Positions 23,546 through 34,425 of a stretch of 64,000 nucleotides of DNA are shown piece after piece (within the stretch, counting starts at the first letter, position 1; each line of letters begins with the position of its first letter). Below the pieces are notes generated by a model. The model did no database searches, had not been told where the DNA came from, and saw only the letters and a list, made by a program, of their open reading frames with translations. The DNA lies in contig CM056743.1 of NCBI GenBank assembly GCA_029851415.1, forward strand, positions 66,246,186-66,310,185, given 5' to 3'. The stretch comes from Eretmocerus hayati. Its lineage: Eukaryota; Arthropoda; Insecta; Hymenoptera; Aphelinidae. The position numbers and the translations under genes are program-made.

Positions 23546-24089
23546 TGGTGCGGTGCCCGGAAACTCCGAGAATTCGAGTTCGGATATCGATCCCAGCTCT
23601 CAAGCAATGGAGTCGCATCGATACATTCGAGAGCATCCACGCACCAGCAGAGAGATGACGAGGATGAAGTCATCATGGTGGATACGGGGACAGCCGGGGC
23701 AGACAAAACGAGAGCCATCCGTTCCCAGAACTCAGAATTCCGCTCCCTCCAGCGAGTTTCACTGATTTCGTTTTGATTGCTCGTTAGTCAGTAAATTCAG
23801 ATGGTCAGAGATAGTATGGCATGGGTCTTCATACTTGACCCGGGGTAGATCCTCATCCTCCGCGCATGGTGAGTCCGAACGCGACGGTGGACTGCTTCCA
23901 AACGAAGAGTTCTCCATTGTTTCTTTCTTGAAGTCCTCTTCTCTCGGGGTAATAATTTCTGAGGGTTACAGGAATCTCAGAGAGAGTATTTTTGAGATTT
24001 ATAATGATGTTTCCGATGTTTCGGACGTGCGAGACTGACAGGATCGATCATGTATTCACTTCGAAGTCGATATCTTGATGATTCCCGCG

Positions 24090-24530
24090 TTACACCATTT
24101 CCAGTTCGCTTCCCAAGCGTTAGAGAATTCGAGGGTTTCGGAAATCCCAGAGTGGATGATCTTCATATCAGAGATCATCTTTTATATGTTTGGAACGTGT
24201 GTGTCTGTCAGAATTCGTTATGAATCCACTCCGAAGTCGATATCTCGATGTTGTCCGGGCGCTGCAAATTCGGAGGTGTCCAGGGGTCTCAGAGGGAACC
24301 ATTTCTTTGACAATGATCATCTTCTGCACGTTTGGCACATGTGTATCTGACAGGATTCGTCATGTATCCACTCCGAACTCGATATCTCGATGATTTCCGG
24401 GCGCTGCACCGTTTCCTGTCTACTTCCCGTGCGGTCATGAATTCTGAGGGTTTCAGGAATCTCAGAGGGGGCAATCTTCACATCAATGATCATCTTGTGT
24501 ATGTTTGGCACGTGGGTGGATAACAGAATT
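24090..24530. repeat. Inverted 173-bp repeat units
   Basis: About two to three units in the opposite orientation to 22040-23545, seen as CGTTTGGCACATGTG near 24338 and TGTTTGGCACGTGGG near 24503. They belong to the right half of the inverted-arm element. Confidence 0.85.
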
Positions 24531-25060
24531 GGTCACGAATTCACCACTATCCGTCTCCCGAACCAAGTATTCTGACTGTATTTATCAGTTTCACTGGTTT
24601 TCGTCCACTGCATCCGCCATAACTCGGACGTTTTTCACTTTGGCGCCATTTTGTCCGTGTATCCTCCGAGCAATAAAAAAGTCATGAAATATCAGTCGCG
24701 TCTCATACCTGCAGGTTCCCTCTTCAATTCATGCCTGGGCTAGCTCCATATGATTTCAGCCCAAAATCGTTATAACTCCGCCATTTTCGAACTTAACGCC
24801 ATTTTGTTTGTATATTCTTAGAGCATTGAAGAAGTAACAAACATCGAGTCATAACTTGATCCCGTCACACGGCTCTTTCGTCAATGTTTGGGCTAGCTTC
24901 AGCTTCCGTTTGCCCAGGACTCGATTTATCGAGAACGGAAAGAGGAATGAAATCTGCTGTGTGGTAATAGATTAGCAATAAAGAAGTAATAAGTTCTGGA
25001 ATAGTTATCTTTGGTTTGGCATGACTTGCCTGAGCTCACTTCAGGAACGTAACCGAAAAT

Positions 25061-26226
25061 CATACGGAGTTGAATCTGACCCATAAAACACTCGAGTGGA
25101 AAATACATGACGCGCGCGTTGCTGGTACTCTTGGGTGTCGAACTGCCCGTTGGTTTCTTGCTCGGTTGTGGCGGAGCAGCGAGCGCACCGAAGCTGGCAC
25201 TCTGTACGCGGTCGGTAAGTGGCATATCCTGACTACCAATAGAGTTCACAATGAACCCGAGGGACTCCGAATTACGAGCGTGGCGTACTCATGAAGGAGG
25301 TCATGAGTGTTTTCCACCCAAGTGCACCAGCCAAGGGCTAATGTCGAAGGCCTGATTGATAAACTGAAGATCAAGAGGCGCGGTAGCGCCTCGCTGGCGA
25401 GTATGAGCAGACGAAAAATCGAGCGAGGCGCTGTGCCTATCTATACTTTGAATTGGGGTTTTTTAACCTCACACTTTTTTTTTACTTGGATTATTAACCT
25501 CTTAACGTTGCTCAGAGAGCTCTGCAATGCTTTAGCAAAGCCTTTCTAAAGCGATTCAGAGTTCTGTACAATTATTTTCTCAATCCGAGCACTGGACGCG
25601 TTTTATTCAGCACCCCAAAATTCATGCCTTCGTTTTACATCTCAGTTCGATTTCTTCAGCCCCGTGTTTCGACTCGAGAAATATCGAAACGTCTCTACTA
25701 CACATGTGTTGGGTATGTAAGATGGTCGAGGAAGAGGAAGAGAGAGATATATAGAAGCGCGTGCGCAAGATCTTCCTGTCCGGTTGACGGCAGTCTGCAA
25801 TGAGGCTGTTTGCTGCGTACCGGGCAACGCGGACACCGACCAGCTGGTTTGTTATCGCGGATGAATGAATTTTCGAATTATTTGAATTTCTCGATTCTAT
25901 AGTTATTGTATCAGATGTGGATACTCGAAACTAGCCACGACTAGAGGTGACGTAAAGATCAATCAAAGCGCCATGCGAGAAGGACAGGGAGGAGAGATTC
26001 GTCTGCTTTGTTGTGTTTTGTGTGTTCGTCGCGGCTCCGCAATATTGCTCTTGCATGTAGCTATGCATGGCTCTCCAGATTGAACTGAACAAAATATACA
26101 CTGATAGGAGTGTATTTTTATGGAAAAAATGACGGAGCCGTTTGTAAGAAATTCTCAAGTGCGGTGGGGACAAGTGCTTGGAAAATTTGTGGCTACCCTT
26201 GGATTTTTATAAACAAGGAGTGAGAT
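25061..26226. other. Unassigned sequence
   Basis: No gene was recognised. Short overlapping frames near 25070-25290 on both strands have no family resemblance. Confidence 0.4.
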
Positions 26227-26992
26227 CCCCCCCCCCTCATTCACTTTTTTTTCAAAAGTAAAACTAGGCGAGTATGAGGTTTAGAAAAGAACCATTCATC
26301 TCCAGTACATCAAAATTTCAAATTTTATACGACATGGTTTAAACTCTTGGAAGAAGTGAGATCTAAAAAAACCATGTCGAGTATTTTTTGAGTCGATTTG
26401 TCAAGATCAACATATCATCACTGGTAGAGACTAGAGCCACTTTCCTCCAATCAAATCTTTCTCTCAATTCATCCTAATGCTGGTGGTTTGACAATTTCTT
26501 ACTAGCTAATTGTCGCTGAAATGACCCGAAGTTTAGGTGAGTAGAAGAGGTACAGGGGAATATCGAAATAGAGAAGATATAACTGAGTTTAATTTGGTTT
26601 TCATGTGATTCACTGAATTCTCTTATCATACTCAGTTATATTTTCTGTATTCCGATATTCCCCTGTACGTCTTCTACTCACCTAAACTTCGGGTCATTTC
26701 AGCGACAATTAGCTAGTAAGAAATTGTCAAACCACCAGCATTAGGATGAATTGAAAGGAAGATTTGACTGGAGGAAAGTGGCTCTAGTCTCTACCAGTGA
26801 TGATATGTTGATCTTGACAAATCGACTCAAAAAATACTCGACATGGTTTTTTTAGATCTCACTTCTTCCAAGAGTTTAAACCATGTCGTATAAAATTTGA
26901 AATTTTGATGTACTGGAGATGAATGGTTCTTTTCTAAACCTCATACTCGCCTAGTTTTACTTTTGAAAAAAAAGTGAATGAGGGGGGGGGGG
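26227..26992. mobile_element. 766-bp near-perfect hairpin with C/G-run tips
   Basis: Two arms of about 360 bp (26227-26585 and 26635-26992) are almost exact reverse complements around a ~45-bp loop. The tips are a run of C on the left and of G on the right, followed inwards by TCATTCACTTTTTT. GAT lies on both sides (26224-26226 and 26993-26995), a possible 3-bp target duplication. It carries no gene and is a MITE-like foldback. The high arm identity suggests recent origin or continual correction. Confidence 0.85.
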
Positions 26993-26993
26993 G

Positions 26994-27927
26994 ATGGATT
27001 ATTACAAGGCATCTGATTGGCGACTCTTCATAGACTCGTCCAAGCAAAGTATCAAGGTGGCTCTATTCTACAACACGAATGTTTATGCTCTGTTGCCAAT
27101 CGCTCATTCAATAGTTATGAAGGAACACTATGGCAACGTAAAATCGTTCTTGGAAGAAATCAAGAATGAGGATCATTCATCATAAATTTCTAATGATTTC
27201 AAGATTAAATCCATATTACTAGGCGAACAGTCAGGATGTACAAAATTTTCATGCTTCAGATGTTCATGGAATAGCAGAGACAAGGAGAATCACTACAAAA
27301 ATACGAAGTGCTGGGAGGAAAGGTCCTCATTAATTCCAGGTTCTGCTAACGTGACAGAGGAACCTCTAGTGGATTTATCCAAGATTCTTATTCCACCATT
27401 GCACATCAAGCTCGGCTTGATGAAGCAATTCGTGGAAGCTCTGGATGGAGATGGTGAATGCTACAAATATCTTTCGGAAGAAAATTTCTGAAGCTATCGG
27501 AAGCGAAAATAAAACAAGGAGTCTTTGATGGACCGCAAATCCGCACCATGTGTAGGGATCCCAATTTCATCAGTATGATGACTCCACTTGAGAAAGCAGC
27601 TTTGGGAAGTTCCAAAAAGGTATCAACTAACTTTTTGATGAATAGGAAAAGTCCAAATCATGAGAAAATGGTCCGAAAAATGGTGAATGATTTCAAAGCT
27701 TTAGGATGTAATATGAGCCTCAAGTTATATTTTTGGATAACCATCTGGATGAATGCCCGAAAAACCTTGGAGACTTTAGTAAAAAGCAAGGCGAATGTTT
27801 CAATCAAGATATCAAAGTGACGGAAACTCGCTATCAAAGAAGATGGGATGTGAACATGATAGCCGATTTCTGCTGGATGCTGAAGCAAGATACAACACCA
27901 GAGATAAGAAAACGGTATACTTGACAT
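26994..27927 (+). pseudogene. Relic of a multicopy arthropod protein (WRLFIDSSK family)
   Basis: Several frames together give a recognisable protein. ASDWRLFIDSSKQSIKV and HYGNVKSFLEEIKNE lie at 26994-27185, LVDLSKILIPPLHIKLGLM and FVEALDGDGECYKYL at 27370-27470, FDGPQIRTMCRDPNF at 27520-27580, and FNQDIKVTETRYQRRWDV with ADFCWMLKQD at 27790-27900. From memory this belongs to a family repeated many times in arthropod genomes and usually left uncharacterised; its role is not known to me. There are at least three frame changes, and the zinc-like FSCFRCSW segment is only partly readable. The 5' part is missing where the hairpin abuts. Confidence 0.75.
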
Positions 27928-28019
27928 ACGTCATCCGAAGGAATGAAGACTCGCTATAGCTCCAAAAGAGAATAGAGCCTGAGTTGTGAGCCTGATGAAG
28001 TCTGGCACCGAGACTTATG

Positions 28020-28610
28020 AAGTGAGTACAAAACTATGCATGGTTCCTTCACCAGCCTCGAGCATTCTCAGAAGATCATGATTCTTAGAGGTTATGGCAG
28101 AATCTCGACATGCTGGGATCAAACTGACCGCAGAATCAGATTCAACGACCCCGAAAACAGAGTAAGTGCAACATAACGTATGCTTCCGTCATCAGCCCCA
28201 AGCATTCTCGAAGAATCATGATTTCTTGAGGTTATGTCTGGACTTTGACGCGCTGGGACCAAATCGACCTCGGATTCAGATTGAGCGATTCCGAAAACAT
28301 AGAGTGTGTGCGAAATAACGTAAGGTTCCATCACTAGTCCCAATCATTCTCAAAAAATCATGATTTTTCGAGGTTATGTCTGAACCTTGACGTGCTAGGA
28401 CCAAATCGACCTCGGATTTGGATTTAGCGACCCCAAAATTTCAGTTATTTGACCAGAGAATGATTTCAATACGGTTCAATTGTGGTCTCCGAGCAAATTC
28501 TTGAAATCATGGTTTTTTGAGGTAATGTCAAAACGTCGACGTCCTGAGACCGAACTGACCCCGGATATAGATTCAGTGAGCCTAAAAATATGGAGGTAAT
28601 GTAGTCTGCG
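28020..28610. repeat. ~140-bp tandem repeat, four units
   Basis: The words ATCATTCTC or AGCATTCTC, then AATCATGATTT, GAGGTTATGTCTG and CTGGGACCAAATCGACC recur near 28061, 28200, 28343 and 28500. It is inverted relative to 20380-20640. Confidence 0.85.
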
Positions 28611-29144
28611 AGTTAGGTCAGATCTCTTTTTCGTGGAGCTCTGTTACCAAAGCTAAGAGAGGGAACGCGAAGGTTTCCTTTACCAATGACAACGATCCCC
28701 GTGCGATGATCTGTGCGTTAGTTGAGTAGCATGACGAGGTGCGGGTAGAAGGCCCGAGACTCACTACGTCGAAACAGCCACAGCAACGATCATTATCCGT
28801 TCAACCCCGCGAAATTCCACCATGGTCGCAACTACGTGTACTTCGCTATTATCCTTACAGTACGGACTACAAATCATCCCTTGGAGCTTGGGTAGCTCAG
28901 TCGTTTCCAGATCGTATCGAGCAGCGATTTGGGTCGGTACAGGTTGCGGGTCTTTGCTGGATTTCAATTGATGATTTTGTCCCGATAATCCGCCGGGGAT
29001 GATTAGTGGAGTGTGATATCTCCGCGCTCGAAGTTTTGTCCTGTCTGCGTATGAATGATGATCACTGCTCGGTGATGAGTCGTATTCGATCATAATCTTC
29101 CATCTCCTAATCGAGCCGCTACCATTGCTTTGTTTCGTTTCTAG
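28611..29144. other. Unassigned, possible intron 5' of the next exon
   Basis: No coding family was recognised. It ends in the pyrimidine-rich TTTCGTTTCTAG, a good 3' splice site at 29143-29144. An 87-aa plus frame at 28739-29002 and its antisense have no recognisable motif. Confidence 0.4.
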
Positions 29145-29492
29145 ATCCTCATCACAAAACTGAGAATGAAGGCGATAGGATCAGTTGACGTTCCGGACAG
29201 TCAACGTCGATACTTCTCGGTGTTCTCTCCTCTGCGAACTCCAATTATTGAGACGACTGATGGAGTCAGTGTCTTCGTCTCTATTCAATGGACCGTCGGG
29301 AGGATGATTGATTCAGTCGCTCATTCACTGAATATACCTAATAACAATAATTTACCGGGTGCAAAGCAGTTGAGATTGTTCCATCGCATTTCCGGAGAGT
29401 CCATCAGTGATCAAATGGACCAAACCCTTCATGACTTACTCCAATCTAACAACCTCGCGGAAGGTGATTGTATCGTCTTAAAATATTGTTAG
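29145..29492 (+). CDS. Terminal exon, ZFAND1-like ubiquitin-like domain
   Basis: An open exon of about 115 codons follows the splice acceptor TTTCTAG and ends in TAG at 29490-29492. The frame is open back to the acceptor, so the ATG at 29166 need not be the start. The protein has SQRRYFSVFSPL, then QWTVGRMIDSVAHSLN, PNNNNLPGAKQLRLFH and DCIVLKYC. This pattern resembles the C-terminal ubiquitin-like domain of AN1-type zinc-finger protein 1, a cofactor of Cdc48/p97 in stress-granule clearance in animals. The assignment is from memory of the family. The two AN1 zinc fingers expected upstream are not visible in this window, so earlier exons lie farther away, are lost, or this is a captured exon. 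AATAAA starts three bases after the stop. It is the only sequence here that looks like a maintained host gene. Confidence 0.6.
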   Translation: MLITKLRMKAIGSVDVPDSQRRYFSVFSPLRTPIIETTDGVSVFVSIQWTVGRMIDSVAHSLNIPNNNNLPGAKQLRLFHRISGESISDQMDQTLHDLLQSNNLAEGDCIVLKYC

Positions 29493-29494
29493 AT

Positions 29495-29500
29495 AATAAA
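29495..29500 (+). promoter_or_regulatory. Polyadenylation signal
   Basis: AATAAA three bases after the exon's stop codon. It implies a very short 3' UTR if used. Confidence 0.5.
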
Positions 29501-30279
29501 TATTTGCCTTGTCAAACTACTGAGAATTATGAAGTACCTCTGAAAACCTCCACATCCCTCAAGCACCCTGTTGGTAGGTATATAAGGATCTTTTGTATCT
29601 CGGTCATCCTTTCAGTGTATCATGAACGGGAGATAGTTCCCCTGGAATGAATCCCCCATTCCATGGTATCACGTTCCGCGAGCCATCAGCTCTGCCGAAG
29701 ATTGGGATATCGGCATGTTATGAGATAATCAAAGAATCCCCGAAGAATTCGGACCCCCCAGGAAGAAATGGGAATATCCCACTCGGGTCCTGTTATCATG
29801 CTGGTGCAATATTCCACGAGATTACTGGAGGCATGGATTGATGTGATCAGCACCTTCTCTTGCACCGCGAAGAAGTTCATTCATGCACCCCGCCTGTCTT
29901 CTCTCCGTATGCAAGAGATCTTTGTTGCATGGGTATTGATATGACGGAGATCGAACGATAATCCCTGTCTCCATTACTGTACAATATAGACGTTCATCGA
30001 TCCAGAACAGATCAAAATCAATGTTCCCGAGCCAAGATATCGGAGTTACATGGTATATTGAGGTCGGAATGTGAAAGATTTTCTTCTTTCCGTGGAGCGA
30101 AAGAATCATGAGGGAAATCAAATTTTTTTTTGGTCTTTATGGAAGTCACTCTGAGTTAACGGGTTGTGGATGGCCAATTTGATGGGCCAAGGGTCTTAGA
30201 AATCTTTCGTCTTGTCATCATCATCGATTGATGCAGGCAGAGACGGGATTCATCGTTATCCTCACTGAGACGAGCAGGA
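29501..30279. other. Unassigned sequence
   Basis: Short frames on both strands and no recognisable family. Confidence 0.4.
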
Positions 30280-31090
30280 TGATGGGATCAGATCACTTCC
30301 AGACTGGTTTCAAACAACACCATAGCACCCAGACAGCTTTACTGAAGTTGACAGGTGACATAAGAGCAATGATGACCTTGCCCCTACTTTTTGACTTCAG
30401 TACAGCGTTTGACATAATATCACCTTCAAAGCTGTTCAGACAACTCAGAAATTTTGGTTTTTCGAAATCTGCACTATTATGGCTTGAATCCTACTTACAA
30501 GATCCCACACGAACAGTTACTTTGAGATCTGGTGATTCTGATTGGCTCGGAACCAATCTAGGTGTTCCGCAGAGTTCTGTTTTCAAGTGCTCACTCTTCA
30601 GCTTACATGTCAATGACTTACCCGGGTTGCTGGACGGAATGTCAGCAAATCATTTGTTCTATGCAGATAACCTCCAAATTCATCTCCAAGGGGATGAAGC
30701 GAAGATCAGGGAGGGCATCGCTCGATTGAGAGAAGTAGGACGAATAGTCGCTAAGAGGGCTGAAGATTCCGGTCTGCGTCTCAACGCTGGCGAGACCGAG
30801 GCATTTTTTTCACTTTTGGAAGAAATCTCAAGGACTTGAAGAGAATGGACTTGCCGGAAGTTGAGATACAGGAAAGTGTATTTATATCGTTCAGTGATAC
30901 GGTTGTGAGCCTCAGTGTTACATGAGACAGTGAACTAACATGGAAACCGCATGTCAATTAAGTCACTGAAATAGTCAACAGAGCCCTATACGGTTTGCGG
31001 TGTTTCAGGGCGTGTATAAACAGACTTTTTCGGATTAGCCTTGTCGAGTCCTTGGTCCAACCGCATTGAGATTGGCCATGATCACGAAAT
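30280..31090 (+). pseudogene. Jockey-like non-LTR reverse transcriptase, fragment
   Basis: RT motifs are readable in order: FQTGFKQHHSTQTALLKL, a palm segment with LFDFSTAFDIISPSKL, GFSKSALLWLESYL, NLGVPQSSVFKCSLF, and FYADN where FYADD is expected, so a catalytic aspartate is replaced. After a frameshift near 30800 come LTWKPHVN, VNRALYGLR and VESLVQPH, typical of this family's thumb and connection. The style matches jockey-type elements of insects. Endonuclease and ORF1 are absent and several stops are present, so it is dead. The same family is seen at 50859-53612 and 63020-63238. Confidence 0.85.
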
Positions 31091-31324
31091 AAAGAAAGAA
31101 CAGGTACCCAGTGACCGAATCTATTTAATCCTACGTAAAATTGTGAGCGTAATTTGGAAATGACATCGGTTTCCACCGGACAACCCGGAAATTTCAAGAA
31201 AATCAGAACAAAGAATTCTTAGAGCCAGATATTGGATTTTTGACCTCGAATTCTGAGAGAGGATAGAATTTTACGTCCAAATATGGACTTTCGGAATTTT
31301 TCATTCTTAGTGGTATTCCTGAGC

Positions 31325-31575
31325 CAGTACCCAGAGTAACACTCGTGATCTGGAACTCAATGTGGTGCTCGAGATCTAGAACTCGATGTTGTACTCGTGA
31401 TGAGAACTCAATATGGTACTCGTAATCGAGAACTCAATGTGATACTCGTGATCCGAAACTCAATGTGGTACTTGGGATCTAGAACTAAATGTGGTACTCG
31501 TGATCTAGGAGACAATGTGGTACTCCTGATACAGAACTCAATGTGGCACTCGTGTTCGAGGACTCGATGTGGTGT
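31325..31575. repeat. ~28-30-bp minisatellite
   Basis: About eight to nine copies of AACTCAATGTGGTACTCGTG with variable ATCTAG or ATCGAG spacers. Short frames encoded over it are artefacts. Confidence 0.85.
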
Positions 31576-31783
31576 TATGAACCAGGGTTTTTCACGTTCA
31601 TGTGCTATGGGTTCTATTCTGTTCTTACCAGACCGTCGGGCCAGTGAGTTGGGGTGCAAGGTATCCTCTGAATGGTAAGTCTTAGATGCTGATGAGTGGG
31701 ATACTTTTTTCGATCTTTAGGGACTGGATTCGGAAACTGTCAAAAAACTATAGTTCCCATGAAAGAGAACTGTTTATTCTCGA

Positions 31784-31819
31784 AGTTTTGTCTACCGGTG
31801 TTTATAGACCTCTTCAGGA
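31784..31819 (-). ncRNA. Hammerhead-like motif of Penelope element 1
   Basis: Minus strand: CTGAAGAG, then GTCTAT with a loop and GGTAGAC, then AAAAC where GAAAC is expected. It sits beyond the endonuclease, at the element's 3' end. The core change makes activity unlikely. It is the counterpart of 37373-37412. Confidence 0.5.
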
Positions 31820-32428
31820 GTGGATTTCTTTAACAAATATTGCAAAACGTAAATTCACAATCAAAACACTGAGCCATTACATAAATTTTTAACTACAAAT
31901 TACGATCAGATCAAAGTCTTGTCACTACGAGTGTTAAATTGGCCAGCTAGAATCGGCACAGCTGATCCTTTATATATCGACTATTACGAGGTAACAGAAC
32001 TACTTATTCCACATTTGTATACATATATATGTTTGTAATATTCAGAGCGAGTTCAACAATGGTACATATATTCTAATGAGCTTATGTACATCTTCTTTTT
32101 TTGTATGCAAGTCTTGTTACGATTTATATGGATCATCTCAGAAATTAGACGTTTTCTATAGCTAGGTTCAAGATCACAGATTTGGGCATTGTCCTAATCA
32201 ATTTCATGATTGTACTTCTGTTTATGAAGCGAAACGACCGATTTTGTATCTTTATCGACCATATGGTCATTTATACGGACAGATACGGCTCTTTTCGTTT
32301 CTCTCACGTACTGGGCAATCTCGTCATTCAAACTTATATACCACACCGGTGTGTTCTATTCGTTCCAAACAATCCTTGCCCGACCTGATAGAATTATTGA
32401 GAGATTTCGAGACTGTGGGGAGTTTCTC

Positions 32429-32473
32429 GAAAGGTGTGCTGCCCTGTTGAAGAAACAGGGCAGCACACCTTTC
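32429..32473. repeat. Perfect 20-bp-arm palindrome
   Basis: GAAAGGTGTGCTGCCCTGTT, five bases, then its exact reverse complement. It replaces a stretch of the Penelope linker and could form a cruciform or small hairpin. Confidence 0.9.
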
Positions 32474-33007
32474 AGAATAATCTCTGTGGTAAGGGATACA
32501 TACTTTCGGTTTTCGGTCAGGAACATAGTTGGGAATACTGTGCCGTGTATGATAGTAAATTCGCTGTTTTATACATTTTTCTACCAATTCATGAGGAATC
32601 CATTATCAGAGAGTAATTTTTTGACTATTTTAATATTTTTGTTACGGAACTTCTTATGAGAGAGTAGCAATGCACGATCAATGGAAATGGAAATTATATT
32701 TTTCCCCAAATCTAGAGTATGGTTTGACTGAAAACAAAGAACCCTCCCTGATGTAGTTGGTTCTTGGAACCAGTTGGTGATGATTTTATTTCCGTCTCTG
32801 AAGATGAAAATATCGAGGAAATTGATGGAGCCGTTTTTCTCTATCTCGTGAGTAAACTGTAAATGTGGATCAAAGCTGTTGAAAGTATCTATGACAACGT
32901 CTACATGATTTTTGTGGATGCAAAGCTCTGTATCGTCTACATACCTGAAGTAGAAGAAAGGAGTACATCGATGTTTACTTTTTAATTGATTTAGACCGAA
33001 GGTTTCC

Positions 33008-34421
33008 GATGGATTCCATTTGAAAACGACACATGAAAAATAGTGATGTCTCGGATCGGTTTTTCGTGGTTCTGATTCGATTTTGTAGTCCAAAATATGA
33101 AGTTTCCACCCACTGAAAGGTTTCAAAAGAATGTCAGCTTCGCCTGCGGAGCTATTTCTGTTTCGATTTTCGATTCCACTAGAGCATCAAAATCATGATC
33201 TTTTTCTACAAAATTGAATATATCTCGAGTTTGGCTCAAGATAATGCAACGCGGTTTGCGCCATTCGAAAGACCTTGAAAAAACCTATCGAAAGTGACCT
33301 TGAAAATTTTCCTTCAGCCTTTTCAGGCCCTGATCAGGCAAAATCCGGAAAAATCAGGCAAACCTGATTATCTCTCAAAGCAATTTTTTCAATTCTTCAA
33401 AAATATGATCTCTCATGCAAAATTTCACGATCTTTGCGATGGAACTAATCTGAAGTTGTTTTTTTACGATTTTATGCGTTTTCTGGTCAGTTTTCCGATT
33501 TTTCATCCTCCGACCAATCAGAAAACAGGGGTTTCTGCGCATGCGCATAGTTTACCGAATTCCAGAGTAAATTCAATCGAAAGCTGAGAAAATTTCCTTC
33601 AAAATGACCGCTTGCAAAAGTCAATTACATGTCCCCAGTCAGTATCTACGGCACCTTCATTGGAAAACAAGGATGGCCAGAGCGAGATGACCTTATCTAT
33701 CGTGGAACAGAGCCTTGAGACCTTCTCTTGCATCAATGCAGTCAGTGGTGTTACTAATCTTGATGGCTAAAGAATCGTGTAGCTTCAGTTCCAGTCAATC
33801 AAATAGAGTTTTGCAACAAATCATTCTGAAGGAAATTCCCTTAGCTTTCGATTGGAACTCCTTTGAAATCCGGTATACCACGCGCATGCGCAGAATTCTC
33901 TGTTTTCTGATTGGTCGGAGAATGAAAAATTGGGAAATTGACCCAAAAACGCACAAAACCGTGAAAAAACAACTTCGGACCAATCCCATCGCAAGGATCG
34001 TGCAATTTTGCATGAGAAATCATATTTTTGAAAGATTAAAAAAAATTGCTTTTTGAGATAATCAGGTTAGCCTGGTTTTTCCGGATTTTGCCTGATCAGG
34101 GCCTGAAAAGGCTAAAGAAAAATTTTCAAGGTCAGTTTTGATAGGTTTTTTCAAGATCTTTCGGATGGCGCAAACCACGTTGCATTATCTTGAGCCAAAC
34201 TCGAGATATATTCAATTTTGTAAAAAAAGATCATGATTTTGATGCTCTAGTGGAATCGAAAAGCGAAACAGAAATAGCTCCGCAGACGAAGCCGAAATTT
34301 TTTTGGGACCTCCCAGTGGGTGGAAACTTCATATTTTGGACTACAGAATCGAATCAAAACCACGAAAAACCGATCCGAGACATCACTATTTTTCATGTGT
34401 CGTTTTCAAATGGAATCCATC
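33008..34421. mobile_element. Hairpin element B (1414 bp)
   Basis: Terminal inverted repeats GATGGATTCC at 33008 and GGAATCCATC ending 34421, flanked by TTCC on each side (33004-33007 and 34422-34425). Arms of about 600 bp (33008-33605 and 33825-34421) enclose a 220-bp loop. The insertion splits Penelope element 1 between its RT motif B and motif C. Without the element and one TTCC the RT sequence runs on in frame, which confirms the boundaries. An internal motif, CTTCAAAATGACCGCTTGCA (33597), is shared with elements at 35329 and 48258. No transposase was found. Confidence 0.92.
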
Positions 34422-34425
34422 TTCC

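Larger units (their letters stand above)
21352..25060. mobile_element. 3.7-kb element with long inverted arms
   Basis: The left arm begins near GTAACCGAAAA (21352-22040). The right arm (24530-25060) is its reverse complement, sharing for instance GCTAGCTTCAGCT, CAAACATTGACGAAAGAGCC and CAGGCAAGT. The inner part carries a 173-bp tandem repeat, again in both orientations. No transposase frame is visible, so it is likely non-autonomous. I cannot fix a target duplication. Confidence 0.7.
31686..33003 (-). pseudogene. Penelope-like element 1, 3' part (RT end and GIY-YIG)
   Basis: Minus strand. It resumes after the hairpin insertion with FFYFRYVDDTELCI, where YVDD (32931-32950) is the RT catalytic motif. 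SINFLDIFIFRDG and the thumb follow (to 32581). The linker to the endonuclease has PTVSKSLNNSIR and HTGVVYKFE (to about 32340). The GIY-YIG endonuclease, with remnants of CDLEPSYG-type and MIHINRN-type segments (32300-32010), is broken by stops. The 3' flank (31686-31900) matches, inverted, the end of element 2 at 37300-37512. A 20-bp-arm palindrome lies at 32429-32473. With 34426-35110 this is one original copy. Confidence 0.9.
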
